Shown: positions 1-5,321 of the stretch, piece after piece | How positions within the stretch are numbered: the first letter of the stretch is position 1 | How the letters are laid out: each line of letters begins with the position of its first letter | Assembly (NCBI GenBank): GCA_020025915.1 | Contig: JAHHRH010000078.1 | Span: 1-5,580 of the forward strand | DNA from: Sutterella sp. | Lineage (GTDB): Bacteria; Pseudomonadota; Gammaproteobacteria; Burkholderiales; Burkholderiaceae_F | Direction: 5' to 3' | Length of the DNA stretch: 5,580 nt | Notes under the pieces: generated by a model | Database searches by the model: none | Seen by the model: only the letters and a program-made list of their open reading frames with translations | Told to the model about the DNA's origin: nothing | Translations under genes and position numbers: made by a program

Positions 1-45
1 CGGGACGCAGAGGTTTTTGCGTACCAGGCCTCAGGTCTTTTCATG

Positions 46-86
46 AAAAAAACAATGACCAGTGCCTTTATCGGGCGCTGGCCATT
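46..86 (-). terminator. Rho-independent terminator of the acetyltransferase gene, possibly bidirectional
   Basis: Arms 54-66 and 74-86 pair over 13 positions, with one mismatch and one G-U wobble, around a 7-nt loop. Read on the minus strand, the stem is followed by G and seven T (46-52). It lies about 40 bases beyond the acetyltransferase stop, as expected for its transcription end. On the plus strand the stem is followed by a looser T-rich stretch (85-104), and the A-run and T-rich flank can extend the pairing. It may therefore also stop a plus-strand gene entering from the left. Confidence 0.82.
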
Positions 87-123
87 TTGTTTGGTTTATT
101 TGGATTGCTGACCTTGGTGACAC

Positions 124-555
124 TTAAGCCTCAAAAACCAAACGCATCATTTGGTGTGGAATCCCAGCTTCATCAAAAACGTCACCATAGGGTTTAAAAC
201 CCAATTGCTCATAAAAGGGCTGTGCCTGCACCTGAGCTCCCAAATATACGGACGCTATACCACGGGCTTTTGCGCGTTCAAGTACAGCCTCCATTATCAC
301 TCGCCCCACACCACGACGACGAAAAGGGCGAAGGACAGCCACGCGCCCAATACGCCCGCCGTCTAAGAGTCGAGCACAACCCATGACCATCTTGCGCGCA
401 TCGATCGCCACAAAGTGTTCGGCGCTGTGGTCGTCCTCATCAAATTCGAGCTCACGAGGCACCTTTTGCTCAGCCACAAAGACCATGGCACGCACGCGTT
501 CGCACTCGTGTTGATAGGTTTTCCAATCACCCGAAACTACCGATACCGTCGTCAT
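124..555 (-). CDS. GNAT family N-acetyltransferase, ElaA/YjcF-like (143 aa)
   Basis: Predicted cytoplasmic acyl-CoA-dependent N-acetyltransferase; the substrate cannot be read from the sequence. The N-terminal block VFVAEQKVP (about residues 25-33), followed by an acidic stretch and a His, is typical of the ElaA/YjcF group. Motif A of the GNAT fold is at about 70-90, with the acetyl-CoA pyrophosphate-binding loop RRGVG at 80-84. Motif B is FYEQLGF at 114-120, preceded by YLGAQ (104-108). A GIPHQMM segment at 131-137 is also characteristic of this group. The length is normal for a single GNAT domain and nothing is broken. The start is supported by AAAGGA ending about 7 bases before the ATG. 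A TATGAT hexamer on the minus strand (608-613) could be a -10 element, but no good -35 accompanies it. The terminators on both sides suggest a monocistronic unit. Fold and family are firm; specific function is unknown. Confidence 0.93.
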   Translation of the reverse strand: MTTVSVVSGDWKTYQHECERVRAMVFVAEQKVPRELEFDEDDHSAEHFVAIDARKMVMGCARLLDGGRIGRVAVLRPFRRRGVGRVIMEAVLERAKARGIASVYLGAQVQAQPFYEQLGFKPYGDVFDEAGIPHQMMRLVFEA

Positions 556-619
556 TCGTTTTTCCTTTCTGTTGAACGTTTATTTGCGCCATGAGACGCC
601 ACTCGAAATCATAGCGCAC

Positions 620-660
620 AAAAACACCAAAGCCCGACACGAGGACTGCATCGGGCTTTG
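620..660 (-). terminator. Rho-independent terminator of the M16 peptidase gene
   Basis: Perfect 10-bp inverted repeat CAAAGCCCGA (628-637) and TCGGGCTTTG (651-660) around a 13-nt loop. On the minus strand it is followed by GTG and a run of five T (620-624). It begins 24 bases past the M16 stop codon and lies upstream of the acetyltransferase start, separating the two minus-strand genes. The plus-strand side lacks a T-run, so termination is expected mainly on the minus strand. Confidence 0.88.
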
Positions 661-684
661 AATGTTTAAGCGCGTCGTTATAGA

Positions 685-3441
685 TTAACGCTCGGAGAAG
701 TCCTTATCGGCTTCACGGGCCTTAGTTAAGTCACCCGCGAGGACGTAAGTAAGTTTATCCGGGTCGGCAATACGACGAATTGCCGCATTGACGTCAGTCA
801 CCGTGAGCTTTTCAATGGCTTCTTCCATGGCCTTCGAGAAAGACCAATCGCGACCTGCGTCCATTAGGTTCAACCAAGCACCCGCGAGCGTCGCATCCTG
901 TGCACGATTAACCGCACGAGATTCGATAATACCGCGCTTAGCTTCAGCCAATTCTTGTTCGGTAATACCTTCCTTCATGGCTCGCTTCAATTCGTCACGA
1001 AGGCTTGCTTCAGCCTGCTTGATATTCTGCGGCGCCACAATGGCACCCACAGACCAGCGAGCTCGATTACCCCACTCAGGGAGCGTGATGCCACTGCCTG
1101 CCCCGTAAGAGAGGCCTTCTTTCTGACGTAAACGAGTTACGATACGGTTAGAAAGCCCAGACGAACCGCCCAAAATCCAGTCAGCTGCGATCAAAGCCGG
1201 CACATCGGCATCCTTAACGTTTGCAGGGAAGTCCACACGCGCCATCAGAGTGCCGTTTTCTTTTTCGGGCGTATCAATCACAAAGCGACCAGCTTCGACT
1301 GGACGATAGTCGGAGACGACACGTTCAAAGATGACGTTAGACGTCTTACGTCCGATGATCGACATGCGAAGGTCTTTAGCAACGACCTCTGGATCGAAGT
1401 CACCGACCACAGCAATATAGCCACGCCCCGTGCCAAAGACATTCTTCCAGTAGTTACGCACATCGTCGAGCGTCAACTTTTCAACTTCAGCGATAAGTTC
1501 TTCACTCGTTTCTGTGTAACGCGCATCGCCCTGCGGATAGGTGTTGAAGTGCTTCGTCATGACATCTCGCGCCTTGACGTCCGGATCGTCACTTTTAGCA
1601 CGAAGACCCACCAAGGTCTGCTGCTTCAAGGTTTCGAATTCCTTGGCTGGGAAAGCAGCGTCCGTGAGGATGCTGCCGGCCAAACCAATGGCACCAGCGA
1701 GATGTTCACGATCCGTCGTAAAGGCAAAGGGGGAACCTTCCATACGCAAAGCCGTAAACGCATCATCAATTTCGTCACGCGTCATGGTTGAGGTACCACG
1801 AGACATCATGGCCGTCGAGAGCATATTGATGGCAGCATTGGCACCTGTTTTAACGTTACCGTTTTGGAACTTCATTTGCACAACCACTGTTTCACCCAAA
1901 TTCTTCTTGGGCAAAAGAGCAATCTTGACGCCACCCGCTTCCACGAACGACGTGCGAGCGTTGATATTGTCCTGGCTCGAATCAAACGCTTCAGCTGTAC
2001 GACCTTCCTGACGGAACTTAAAGCCCTTCAGATAATCTTCGACTGAAGGCGCAGGCGTCACTTCAGCACGTTCCGTCTTATCGGTTGGAATGTACATACC
2101 CACAACACGGTTGTCACGCACGAAATACTTCTTCGCGGCATCATTGACTTCAGACACCTTAACCTTCTGGATCGCATCACGATCAGCAAAGAAGATGCGC
2201 CAATCACCTAAAGCGATGTAGTCAGAGAGCCCCACACCAAAGGCTTCTGGATCAGACAGCTGACGATCAAACATCGTGGCCTGATCTGCCTTTTGACGAG
2301 AGAGTTCTTGTTCGGTCGCGGGTTCAGACTCAAAAGCGTGTTCAATCACTTCGACGAGTTTGTCGCGAACTGGCCCGAGCGCTTCATCCTTATTGACCTG
2401 TGCACCAAAAAGCACAAAGCCAGGATGCTGCCCCGGGATCGTCCAACCGAAGACCTGCGTAGCTAAGCCCGTTTCAACGAGTTCCTTATAAAGGCGACCT
2501 GTCGGAGCATCAGCCAAAATCTGCGTAGCGATGGCGGCGGGTTCCCAATCTGGATGCAGGGCTGCCGGCAAGCGATAGCCAACCATAATGACCTGACTTT
2601 CACCAGGACGACGAACAGTAAATTCGCGTTCACCGTCAGCAGTCGGTTCAACCGTCCATTCCTTCGGTAGGGCACGTTCAGGCTTAGCAATCGGACCAAA
2701 GAATTCGCCAATCCAGGCCAAGACCTGGTCACGGTCAAACTTACCCGTCACCGTCAACACGGCATTATCGGGCTGATAGTAGCGATGGTAGAAAGCCTGA
2801 AGGTTTGCGATTTCGACGTTTTCAATGTCGCTACGTGCACCAATGGTGCTACGACCATAACTATGCCAGTCAAAGAGCACCGACTGCATGCGCTTCATCA
2901 AAACGCTAACAGGACGATTTTCACCCATTTCATATTCGTTACGCACGACCGTCATTTCGGTGTCGAGGTCCTTCTGCGCTATGAACGAATTGATCATCGC
3001 ATCTGCCTGCCAACCAAGGGCCCACTTCATGTTGTCGTCGTTGGCCGTAAAGGAAACGTAATAGTTCGTGCGGTCTAACCACGTGCTCCCATTCATACGG
3101 AAGCCACGCTTCGTGAATTCGGCGGTCGGATTCGGATAGTTTTTGGAGCCCTTGAACATCAAATGCTCAAGCAAATGGGCCATCCCCGTTTCACCATAAT
3201 TTTCGTGACGGCTACCCACTAAATAGGTCATATTGACCGTGGCCGTCGGTTTACTCATATCGGGATAAAGCACCACGCGTAACCCGTTGGGCAAACGATA
3301 TTCAGTCATGCCTTCAACAGTTACAACAGGAACGGGTGTCATAGCGTTCGTCAAGTCAGTCTCCTTGGCTACTAAGCCCCCACTAGAGGCAGTCATCAGC
3401 GCAATTGCTGAGAGCAGCACGATTTTTCGAGCAATAAACAT
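685..3441 (-). CDS. Exported M16 family zinc metallopeptidase, two-lobed (918 aa)
   Basis: Predicted periplasmic zinc endopeptidase of the pitrilysin/insulinase clan that degrades or processes peptides enclosed in a clamshell chamber. Residues 1-25 form a Sec signal peptide: basic residues R5 and K6, a hydrophobic core at about 7-18, and likely cleavage near SGGLVA. There is no lipobox Cys. The active N-terminal lobe (about 45-460) carries the inverted zinc motif HLLEH at 89-93, where the two His bind zinc and E92 is catalytic. E169 in VVRNEY, 76 residues after the second His, fits the distal zinc ligand. The C-terminal lobe (about 495-905) lacks HxxEH, as expected for the non-catalytic half. 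It keeps the substrate-binding Arg/Tyr pair as R772 and Y779 in LRQKEGLSY, with the usual spacing of seven. Both lobes in one chain and about 920 residues resemble PqqL-type single-chain enzymes rather than half-size M16B subunits. The ribosome site is weak (GGA six bases before the ATG). The gene is transcribed divergently from yciB and ends at its own terminator. Substrate unknown. Confidence 0.96.
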   Translation of the reverse strand: MFIARKIVLLSAIALMTASSGGLVAKETDLTNAMTPVPVVTVEGMTEYRLPNGLRVVLYPDMSKPTATVNMTYLVGSRHENYGETGMAHLLEHLMFKGSKNYPNPTAEFTKRGFRMNGSTWLDRTNYYVSFTANDDNMKWALGWQADAMINSFIAQKDLDTEMTVVRNEYEMGENRPVSVLMKRMQSVLFDWHSYGRSTIGARSDIENVEIANLQAFYHRYYQPDNAVLTVTGKFDRDQVLAWIGEFFGPIAKPERALPKEWTVEPTADGEREFTVRRPGESQVIMVGYRLPAALHPDWEPAAIATQILADAPTGRLYKELVETGLATQVFGWTIPGQHPGFVLFGAQVNKDEALGPVRDKLVEVIEHAFESEPATEQELSRQKADQATMFDRQLSDPEAFGVGLSDYIALGDWRIFFADRDAIQKVKVSEVNDAAKKYFVRDNRVVGMYIPTDKTERAEVTPAPSVEDYLKGFKFRQEGRTAEAFDSSQDNINARTSFVEAGGVKIALLPKKNLGETVVVQMKFQNGNVKTGANAAINMLSTAMMSRGTSTMTRDEIDDAFTALRMEGSPFAFTTDREHLAGAIGLAGSILTDAAFPAKEFETLKQQTLVGLRAKSDDPDVKARDVMTKHFNTYPQGDARYTETSEELIAEVEKLTLDDVRNYWKNVFGTGRGYIAVVGDFDPEVVAKDLRMSIIGRKTSNVIFERVVSDYRPVEAGRFVIDTPEKENGTLMARVDFPANVKDADVPALIAADWILGGSSGLSNRIVTRLRQKEGLSYGAGSGITLPEWGNRARWSVGAIVAPQNIKQAEASLRDELKRAMKEGITEQELAEAKRGIIESRAVNRAQDATLAGAWLNLMDAGRDWSFSKAMEEAIEKLTVTDVNAAIRRIADPDKLTYVLAGDLTKAREADKDFSER

Positions 3442-3538
3442 AAATCATCCGTTGTTCGTAATGGGCCACGGTCGCGTTCAGAGCGTTGAGCACGTTACAC
3501 CGAGCCATACAACAATACAGAAGTCCCATGAAAAGAAC

Positions 3539-3576
3539 GTTACCAAATCACGAGACAATGCTCGAAATGTTACCAA
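3539..3576. repeat. Two direct GTTACCAA octamers, 30 bp apart
   Basis: GTTACCAA occurs at 3539-3546 and 3569-3576, a start-to-start distance of 30 bp (about three helical turns). A short inverted repeat, CGAG/CTCG (3551-3554 and 3561-3564), lies between them. The core GTTAC also occurs at 3494-3498 and, inverted, at 3602-3606. The cluster lies in the divergent region between the M16 peptidase and yciB, where operators for either gene would be. The repeats are seen directly; a role as protein-binding sites is inference. Confidence 0.4.
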
Positions 3577-3609
3577 GGCGCAAGAGTTTTTGCGCTCTTA
3601 AGTAACATT
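3566..3609. other. 44-nt nested imperfect inverted repeat in the divergent intergenic region
   Basis: The outer arms AATGTTAC (3566-3573) and GTAACATT (3602-3609) are perfect reverse complements. Inside them AAG (3575-3577) pairs with CTT (3597-3599), and GCGCAA (3578-3583) pairs with TTGCGC (3590-3595) across a 6-nt loop. This gives 17 pairs interrupted only by a 1x1 mismatch-type break and a 2-nt bulge. No T-run follows on either strand, so it does not look like an ordinary terminator. An 11-bp palindrome ACATTCAATGT (3605-3615) overlaps its right arm, and TTCGATCGAA (3633-3642) lies further right. The rest of 3442-3679 shows no convincing gene. TGTCAA at 3613-3618 reads as a perfect -35 (TTGACA) on the minus strand, but no -10 sits at the right distance. 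The structure may be a regulatory dyad, an RNA stem-loop or a short intergenic repeat. Confidence 0.55.
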
Positions 3610-3679
3610 CAATGTCAATTTGGTTATCATTATTCGATCGAAATTTCGTCCTTTGGGCCCTTCTAACGAACAATCAATA

Positions 3680-4288
3680 ATGAAACTTCTTTTCGATCTT
3701 TTCCCCGTTATTCTTTTTTTTGCGACTTTTAAGTTCGCCGAAAATTCGCCTGATATGGCGATGGATTTAGTTTCGCGCGTCATTGATGATGGACTCACAA
3801 CCATGACCGCCCCAGTCTTTTTGGCTACGATTGTCGCGATCCTTGCAACCGTCTGTCAGGTCGGTTGGCTCCTTGCTCGCGGCCGTAAAGTCGAACCCAT
3901 GCTTTGGATTAGTTTGGCTGTGATTGTAGTCTTCGGCGGCTTGACGATTTACTTGCGCAACGAAATGTTCATCAAGTGGAAGCCCACAATCCTTTACTGG
4001 ATCTTTGCCGCCATCTTGCTCTACGGCAATTTCGTTCGTAAAAACTTTATTCGTCTCTTGCTAGCTAAAGCAGAAATTGAAATACCTGAGCAAGCCTGGG
4101 GCAAATTACAGAACTTGTGGATTGGCTTTTTCGCTGTCGTTGGCCTCATAAACCTTGCTGTTGCCTACACGTGTTCGACCGACACCTGGGTTAACTTTAA
4201 GCTTTTCGGTCTGATGGCACTGACATTAGTGTTTACAATTGGTGTAGGTGTCTTCGTGACAAAATACGCCACAAATCGGCAAAATTAA
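3680..4288 (+). CDS. yciB: Septation protein A, YciB/IspZ inner-membrane protein (202 aa)
   Basis: Polytopic inner-membrane protein of the YciB/IspZ family. It was linked by mutant phenotype to intracellular septation in Shigella and by later work to envelope integrity and division/elongation complexes; it is not known to be an enzyme. Family signatures are visible: an N-terminal MKLLFDLFPVILFF helix, the FGGLTIYLRNEMFIKWKPT block (about 85-103), ILYWIFAAILL (104-114), and WVNFKLFGLMALTLVF (170-185). About six hydrophobic segments are seen, near residues 3-18, 44-66, 75-91, 102-118, 145-163 and 173-193. The protein is longer than E. coli YciB (179 aa), mainly because of about 22 extra residues (20-43) between the first two helices. 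An upstream in-frame ATG at 3620 would add 20 residues, but the family begins at MKLLFDLFP, so 3680 is chosen. No clear Shine-Dalgarno precedes it. The parvulin gene follows about 100 bases downstream on the same strand. Confidence 0.96.
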   Translation: MKLLFDLFPVILFFATFKFAENSPDMAMDLVSRVIDDGLTTMTAPVFLATIVAILATVCQVGWLLARGRKVEPMLWISLAVIVVFGGLTIYLRNEMFIKWKPTILYWIFAAILLYGNFVRKNFIRLLLAKAEIEIPEQAWGKLQNLWIGFFAVVGLINLAVAYTCSTDTWVNFKLFGLMALTLVFTIGVGVFVTKYATNRQN

Positions 4289-4298
4289 TACATACAGT

Positions 4299-4328
4299 GC
4301 ATCACCCACTCTGGGCGTGTGCGCTTTT
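4299..4328 (+). terminator. Possible weak terminator or attenuating hairpin after yciB
   Basis: Starting about 10 bases after the yciB stop, CCCA (4305-4308) pairs with TGGG (4312-4315) across a 3-nt loop. Outer pairs CA/TG and GCA/TGC are separated by small bulges. The stem is followed by GC and TTTTCT (4325-4330). The helix is short and the T-run poor, so read-through into the parvulin gene is likely. Confidence 0.28.
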
Positions 4329-4340
4329 CTATCACTTTTC

Positions 4341-4368
4341 AACGGTATAAGCACTCACTCGTGCCGTT
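4341..4368 (+). promoter_or_regulatory. Leader hairpin and possible -10 element upstream of the parvulin gene
   Basis: GCAC (4351-4354) pairs with GTGC (4361-4364) over a 6-nt loop, and AACG (4341-4344) continues the stem with CGTT (4365-4368) across a 6-nt bulge. The bulge and first stem base contain TATAAG (4346-4351), a fair -10 hexamer, but only a poor -35 is present at the proper distance. If transcription starts from this -10, the hairpin would not be in the RNA; if RNA reads through from yciB, it would. Either role is inference. Confidence 0.28.
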
Positions 4369-4375
4369 AGCAGAA

Positions 4376-4381
4376 ACAGGA
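4376..4381 (+). promoter_or_regulatory. Ribosome binding site that fixes the parvulin start
   Basis: ACAGGA ends 9 bases before the ATG at 4391. The reading frame is open from 4319 with an earlier ATG there, but that start would add 24 residues ahead of an otherwise textbook signal peptide and has no such site. The AGGA site and the signal peptide together select 4391. Confidence 0.65.
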
Positions 4382-4390
4382 CAATTGAAA

Positions 4391-5173
4391 ATGCAGAAGA
4401 AAATTTTGGTTCTAGGTATCGCAGCCATGATGGCCGCCGGCGCAGCCAACGCTGAACTTCAGGCCTTCAAAGTGAACGGCCAGACCGTTTCCGTAGCCCA
4501 GCAGAAAGAAATGTATGACGCTGCTGTGGCTCAAGGCCAGCCAGCCGGTGCCGAGCTTGAACGCATGGTCAAGTCTTCTATTACTCAACAGACTGTCCTG
4601 TTGCAGGCAGCCAAGAAAGCCAAACTCGAAAAAGATCCTGATGTCAAGAAAAACCTTGAACACGCCCGAGAACAGTTGCTCTTGAATGCTTACCTTCGCG
4701 ATTGGGTCAAGAAGAACCCGGTGAAGGATGCCGACATCAAGGCTGCTTATGATGCTGAAAAGCGTGCCTATGGTGACACTGAATACGAAGTTCGCCACAT
4801 CCTCGTCAAGACCGAAGATCAGGCTAAGAACATCATCAAGCGCCTCGAAAAGGGCACCGACTTTGATAAGCTCGCCAAGGAATTCAGTGAAGACCAAGGC
4901 ACCAAGAACCAGGGTGGCAAGCTTGGTTGGGTGGTTCCGCGTCATTTCGGACCCTCCTTGGGCACATCCTTTGCCGCTTTGAAGGAAGGTTCTGTGGCTC
5001 AGGCTCCGGTTCGCACGCAGGTTGGCTTCCACGTTGTGAAGCTCGACAAGAAGCGCCCGGCTCAGCTCTTCCCTGATTACGAATCCCAGAAGCCGCAGCT
5101 CGTCAAGGTCTTGACCAATAAGAAGTTCAACGAACACATTGCTGCTTTGATCAAGGATGCCAAGATCCAGTAA
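4391..5173 (+). CDS. Exported parvulin-type peptidyl-prolyl cis-trans isomerase, Par27/PpiC-like (260 aa)
   Basis: Predicted periplasmic foldase that isomerises Xaa-Pro bonds and chaperones outer-membrane or secreted proteins. Residues 1-21 are a Sec signal peptide: KK at 3-4, a hydrophobic core, then AANA before E22. An N-terminal helical region rich in Lys, Gln and Ala (about 22-125) is followed by one parvulin domain at about 131-221. That domain has the conserved His in RHILVK (H136), FSEDQG (165-170), GGKLGWV (175-181) and GFHVVKL (212-218, with H214). A C-terminal amphipathic extension (about 222-260) ends the protein. One parvulin domain with short flanks and 260 residues fits Bordetella Par27 better than SurA, which is about 430 aa and usually has two such domains. 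No membrane anchor remains after cleavage, so it should be soluble. It lies about 100 bases after yciB and ends at a strong terminator. Long antisense frames across it reflect its Lys/Glu-rich codon pattern. Confidence 0.96.
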   Translation: MQKKILVLGIAAMMAAGAANAELQAFKVNGQTVSVAQQKEMYDAAVAQGQPAGAELERMVKSSITQQTVLLQAAKKAKLEKDPDVKKNLEHAREQLLLNAYLRDWVKKNPVKDADIKAAYDAEKRAYGDTEYEVRHILVKTEDQAKNIIKRLEKGTDFDKLAKEFSEDQGTKNQGGKLGWVVPRHFGPSLGTSFAALKEGSVAQAPVRTQVGFHVVKLDKKRPAQLFPDYESQKPQLVKVLTNKKFNEHIAALIKDAKIQ

Positions 5174-5180
5174 TCACCTC

Positions 5181-5195
5181 GATCGTTTAACGATC
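5181..5195. repeat. 15-nt palindrome just after the parvulin stop
   Basis: GATCGTT and AACGATC flank a single central T, giving perfect 7-bp arms; CT/AG outside adds two more pairs after one mismatch. It begins 7 bases after the stop codon, ahead of the main terminator. In RNA it would form a small hairpin that could protect the 3' end; in DNA it could be a dimeric-protein site. Function is not shown. Confidence 0.45.
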
Positions 5196-5203
5196 TAGCC
5201 TCT

Positions 5204-5255
5204 AAAGGTGTTACAAAAATCTCGCGTTGCGCGAGGTGGCTGTAGCACCTTTTTT
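5204..5255 (+). terminator. Strong composite Rho-independent terminator of the parvulin gene
   Basis: The outer stem pairs 5204-5215 with 5241-5252 over 12 positions: AAAGGTG with CACCTTT, a U-G wobble, then TACA with TGTA. A 3x3 internal loop follows. An upper stem of CTCGCG (5221-5226) with CGCGAG (5230-5235), extended by two weaker pairs, closes on a TTG triloop. A run of six T (5250-5255) follows the lower stem. It starts 30 bases after the parvulin stop, so it should separate this gene from the downstream yqhD-like gene. Confidence 0.92.
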
Positions 5256-5274
5256 CGTCTAGCACATTCGGTTT

Positions 5275-5302
5275 TTGACGCCTAAAATAAACACTATTGA
5301 CG
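5275..5302 (+). repeat. Two TTGACG hexamers upstream of the yqhD-like gene
   Basis: TTGACG occurs at 5275-5280 and 5297-5302, 22 bp apart. Either resembles a -35 element, and TAAAAT (5283-5288) resembles a -10, but no -35/-10 pair has 16-18 bp spacing. The region between the terminator and 5322 must hold the promoter of the following gene, or its activator site, but I cannot fix it. Confidence 0.3.
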
Positions 5303-5321
5303 ACCTTGTAGCTTTTAAAAA

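Noticed and set aside
1..46. Possible end of an upstream plus-strand gene (a frame ending in TGA at 44-46, just before the hairpin) or the start of a minus-strand gene (ATG at 44-42)
   Set aside because: Only about 14 codons are visible in either direction, with no recognisable family and no ribosome site for the minus-strand ATG.
151..366. A 71-codon plus-strand frame inside the acetyltransferase gene
   Set aside because: It is antisense to a clear GNAT domain and lacks coding character of its own.
1541..2011. A 156-codon plus-strand open frame inside the M16 peptidase gene, with neighbouring shorter ones
   Set aside because: The minus-strand frame is continuous, family-consistent protein through the whole stretch. 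The plus-strand product has no recognisable domain and no ribosome site.
3287..3601. A plus-strand open frame spanning the M16 start and the divergent spacer
   Set aside because: It overlaps the signal-peptide coding region of the peptidase, shows no family resemblance and ends inside the 44-nt dyad.
3633..3648. Overlapping short palindromes TTCGATCGAA and CGAAATTTCG
   Set aside because: They are short and AT-rich, and palindromes of this size are common by chance; kept only as context for the divergent-region dyad.
3620..3679. A 20-residue N-terminal extension of YciB from the ATG at 3620
   Set aside because: The family starts at the MKLLFDLFP helix, the extension is polar and has no ribosome site, and it runs into the palindromic regulatory-looking DNA.
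3598..3804. A 68-codon minus-strand frame across the yciB start
   Set aside because: It overlaps the conserved N-terminus of YciB on the other strand and has no domain or convincing ribosome site.
4319..4390. A 24-residue N-terminal extension of the parvulin from the ATG at 4319
   Set aside because: It would bury a normal signal peptide, and the AGGA site is placed for the ATG at 4391.
4412..5137. A 241-codon minus-strand open frame antisense to the parvulin gene
   Set aside because: It mirrors a well-supported gene. Its Leu/Phe/Val-rich product is what the complement of Lys/Glu-rich codons yields, it has no recognisable family, and the terminator and ribosome site both fit the plus-strand gene.
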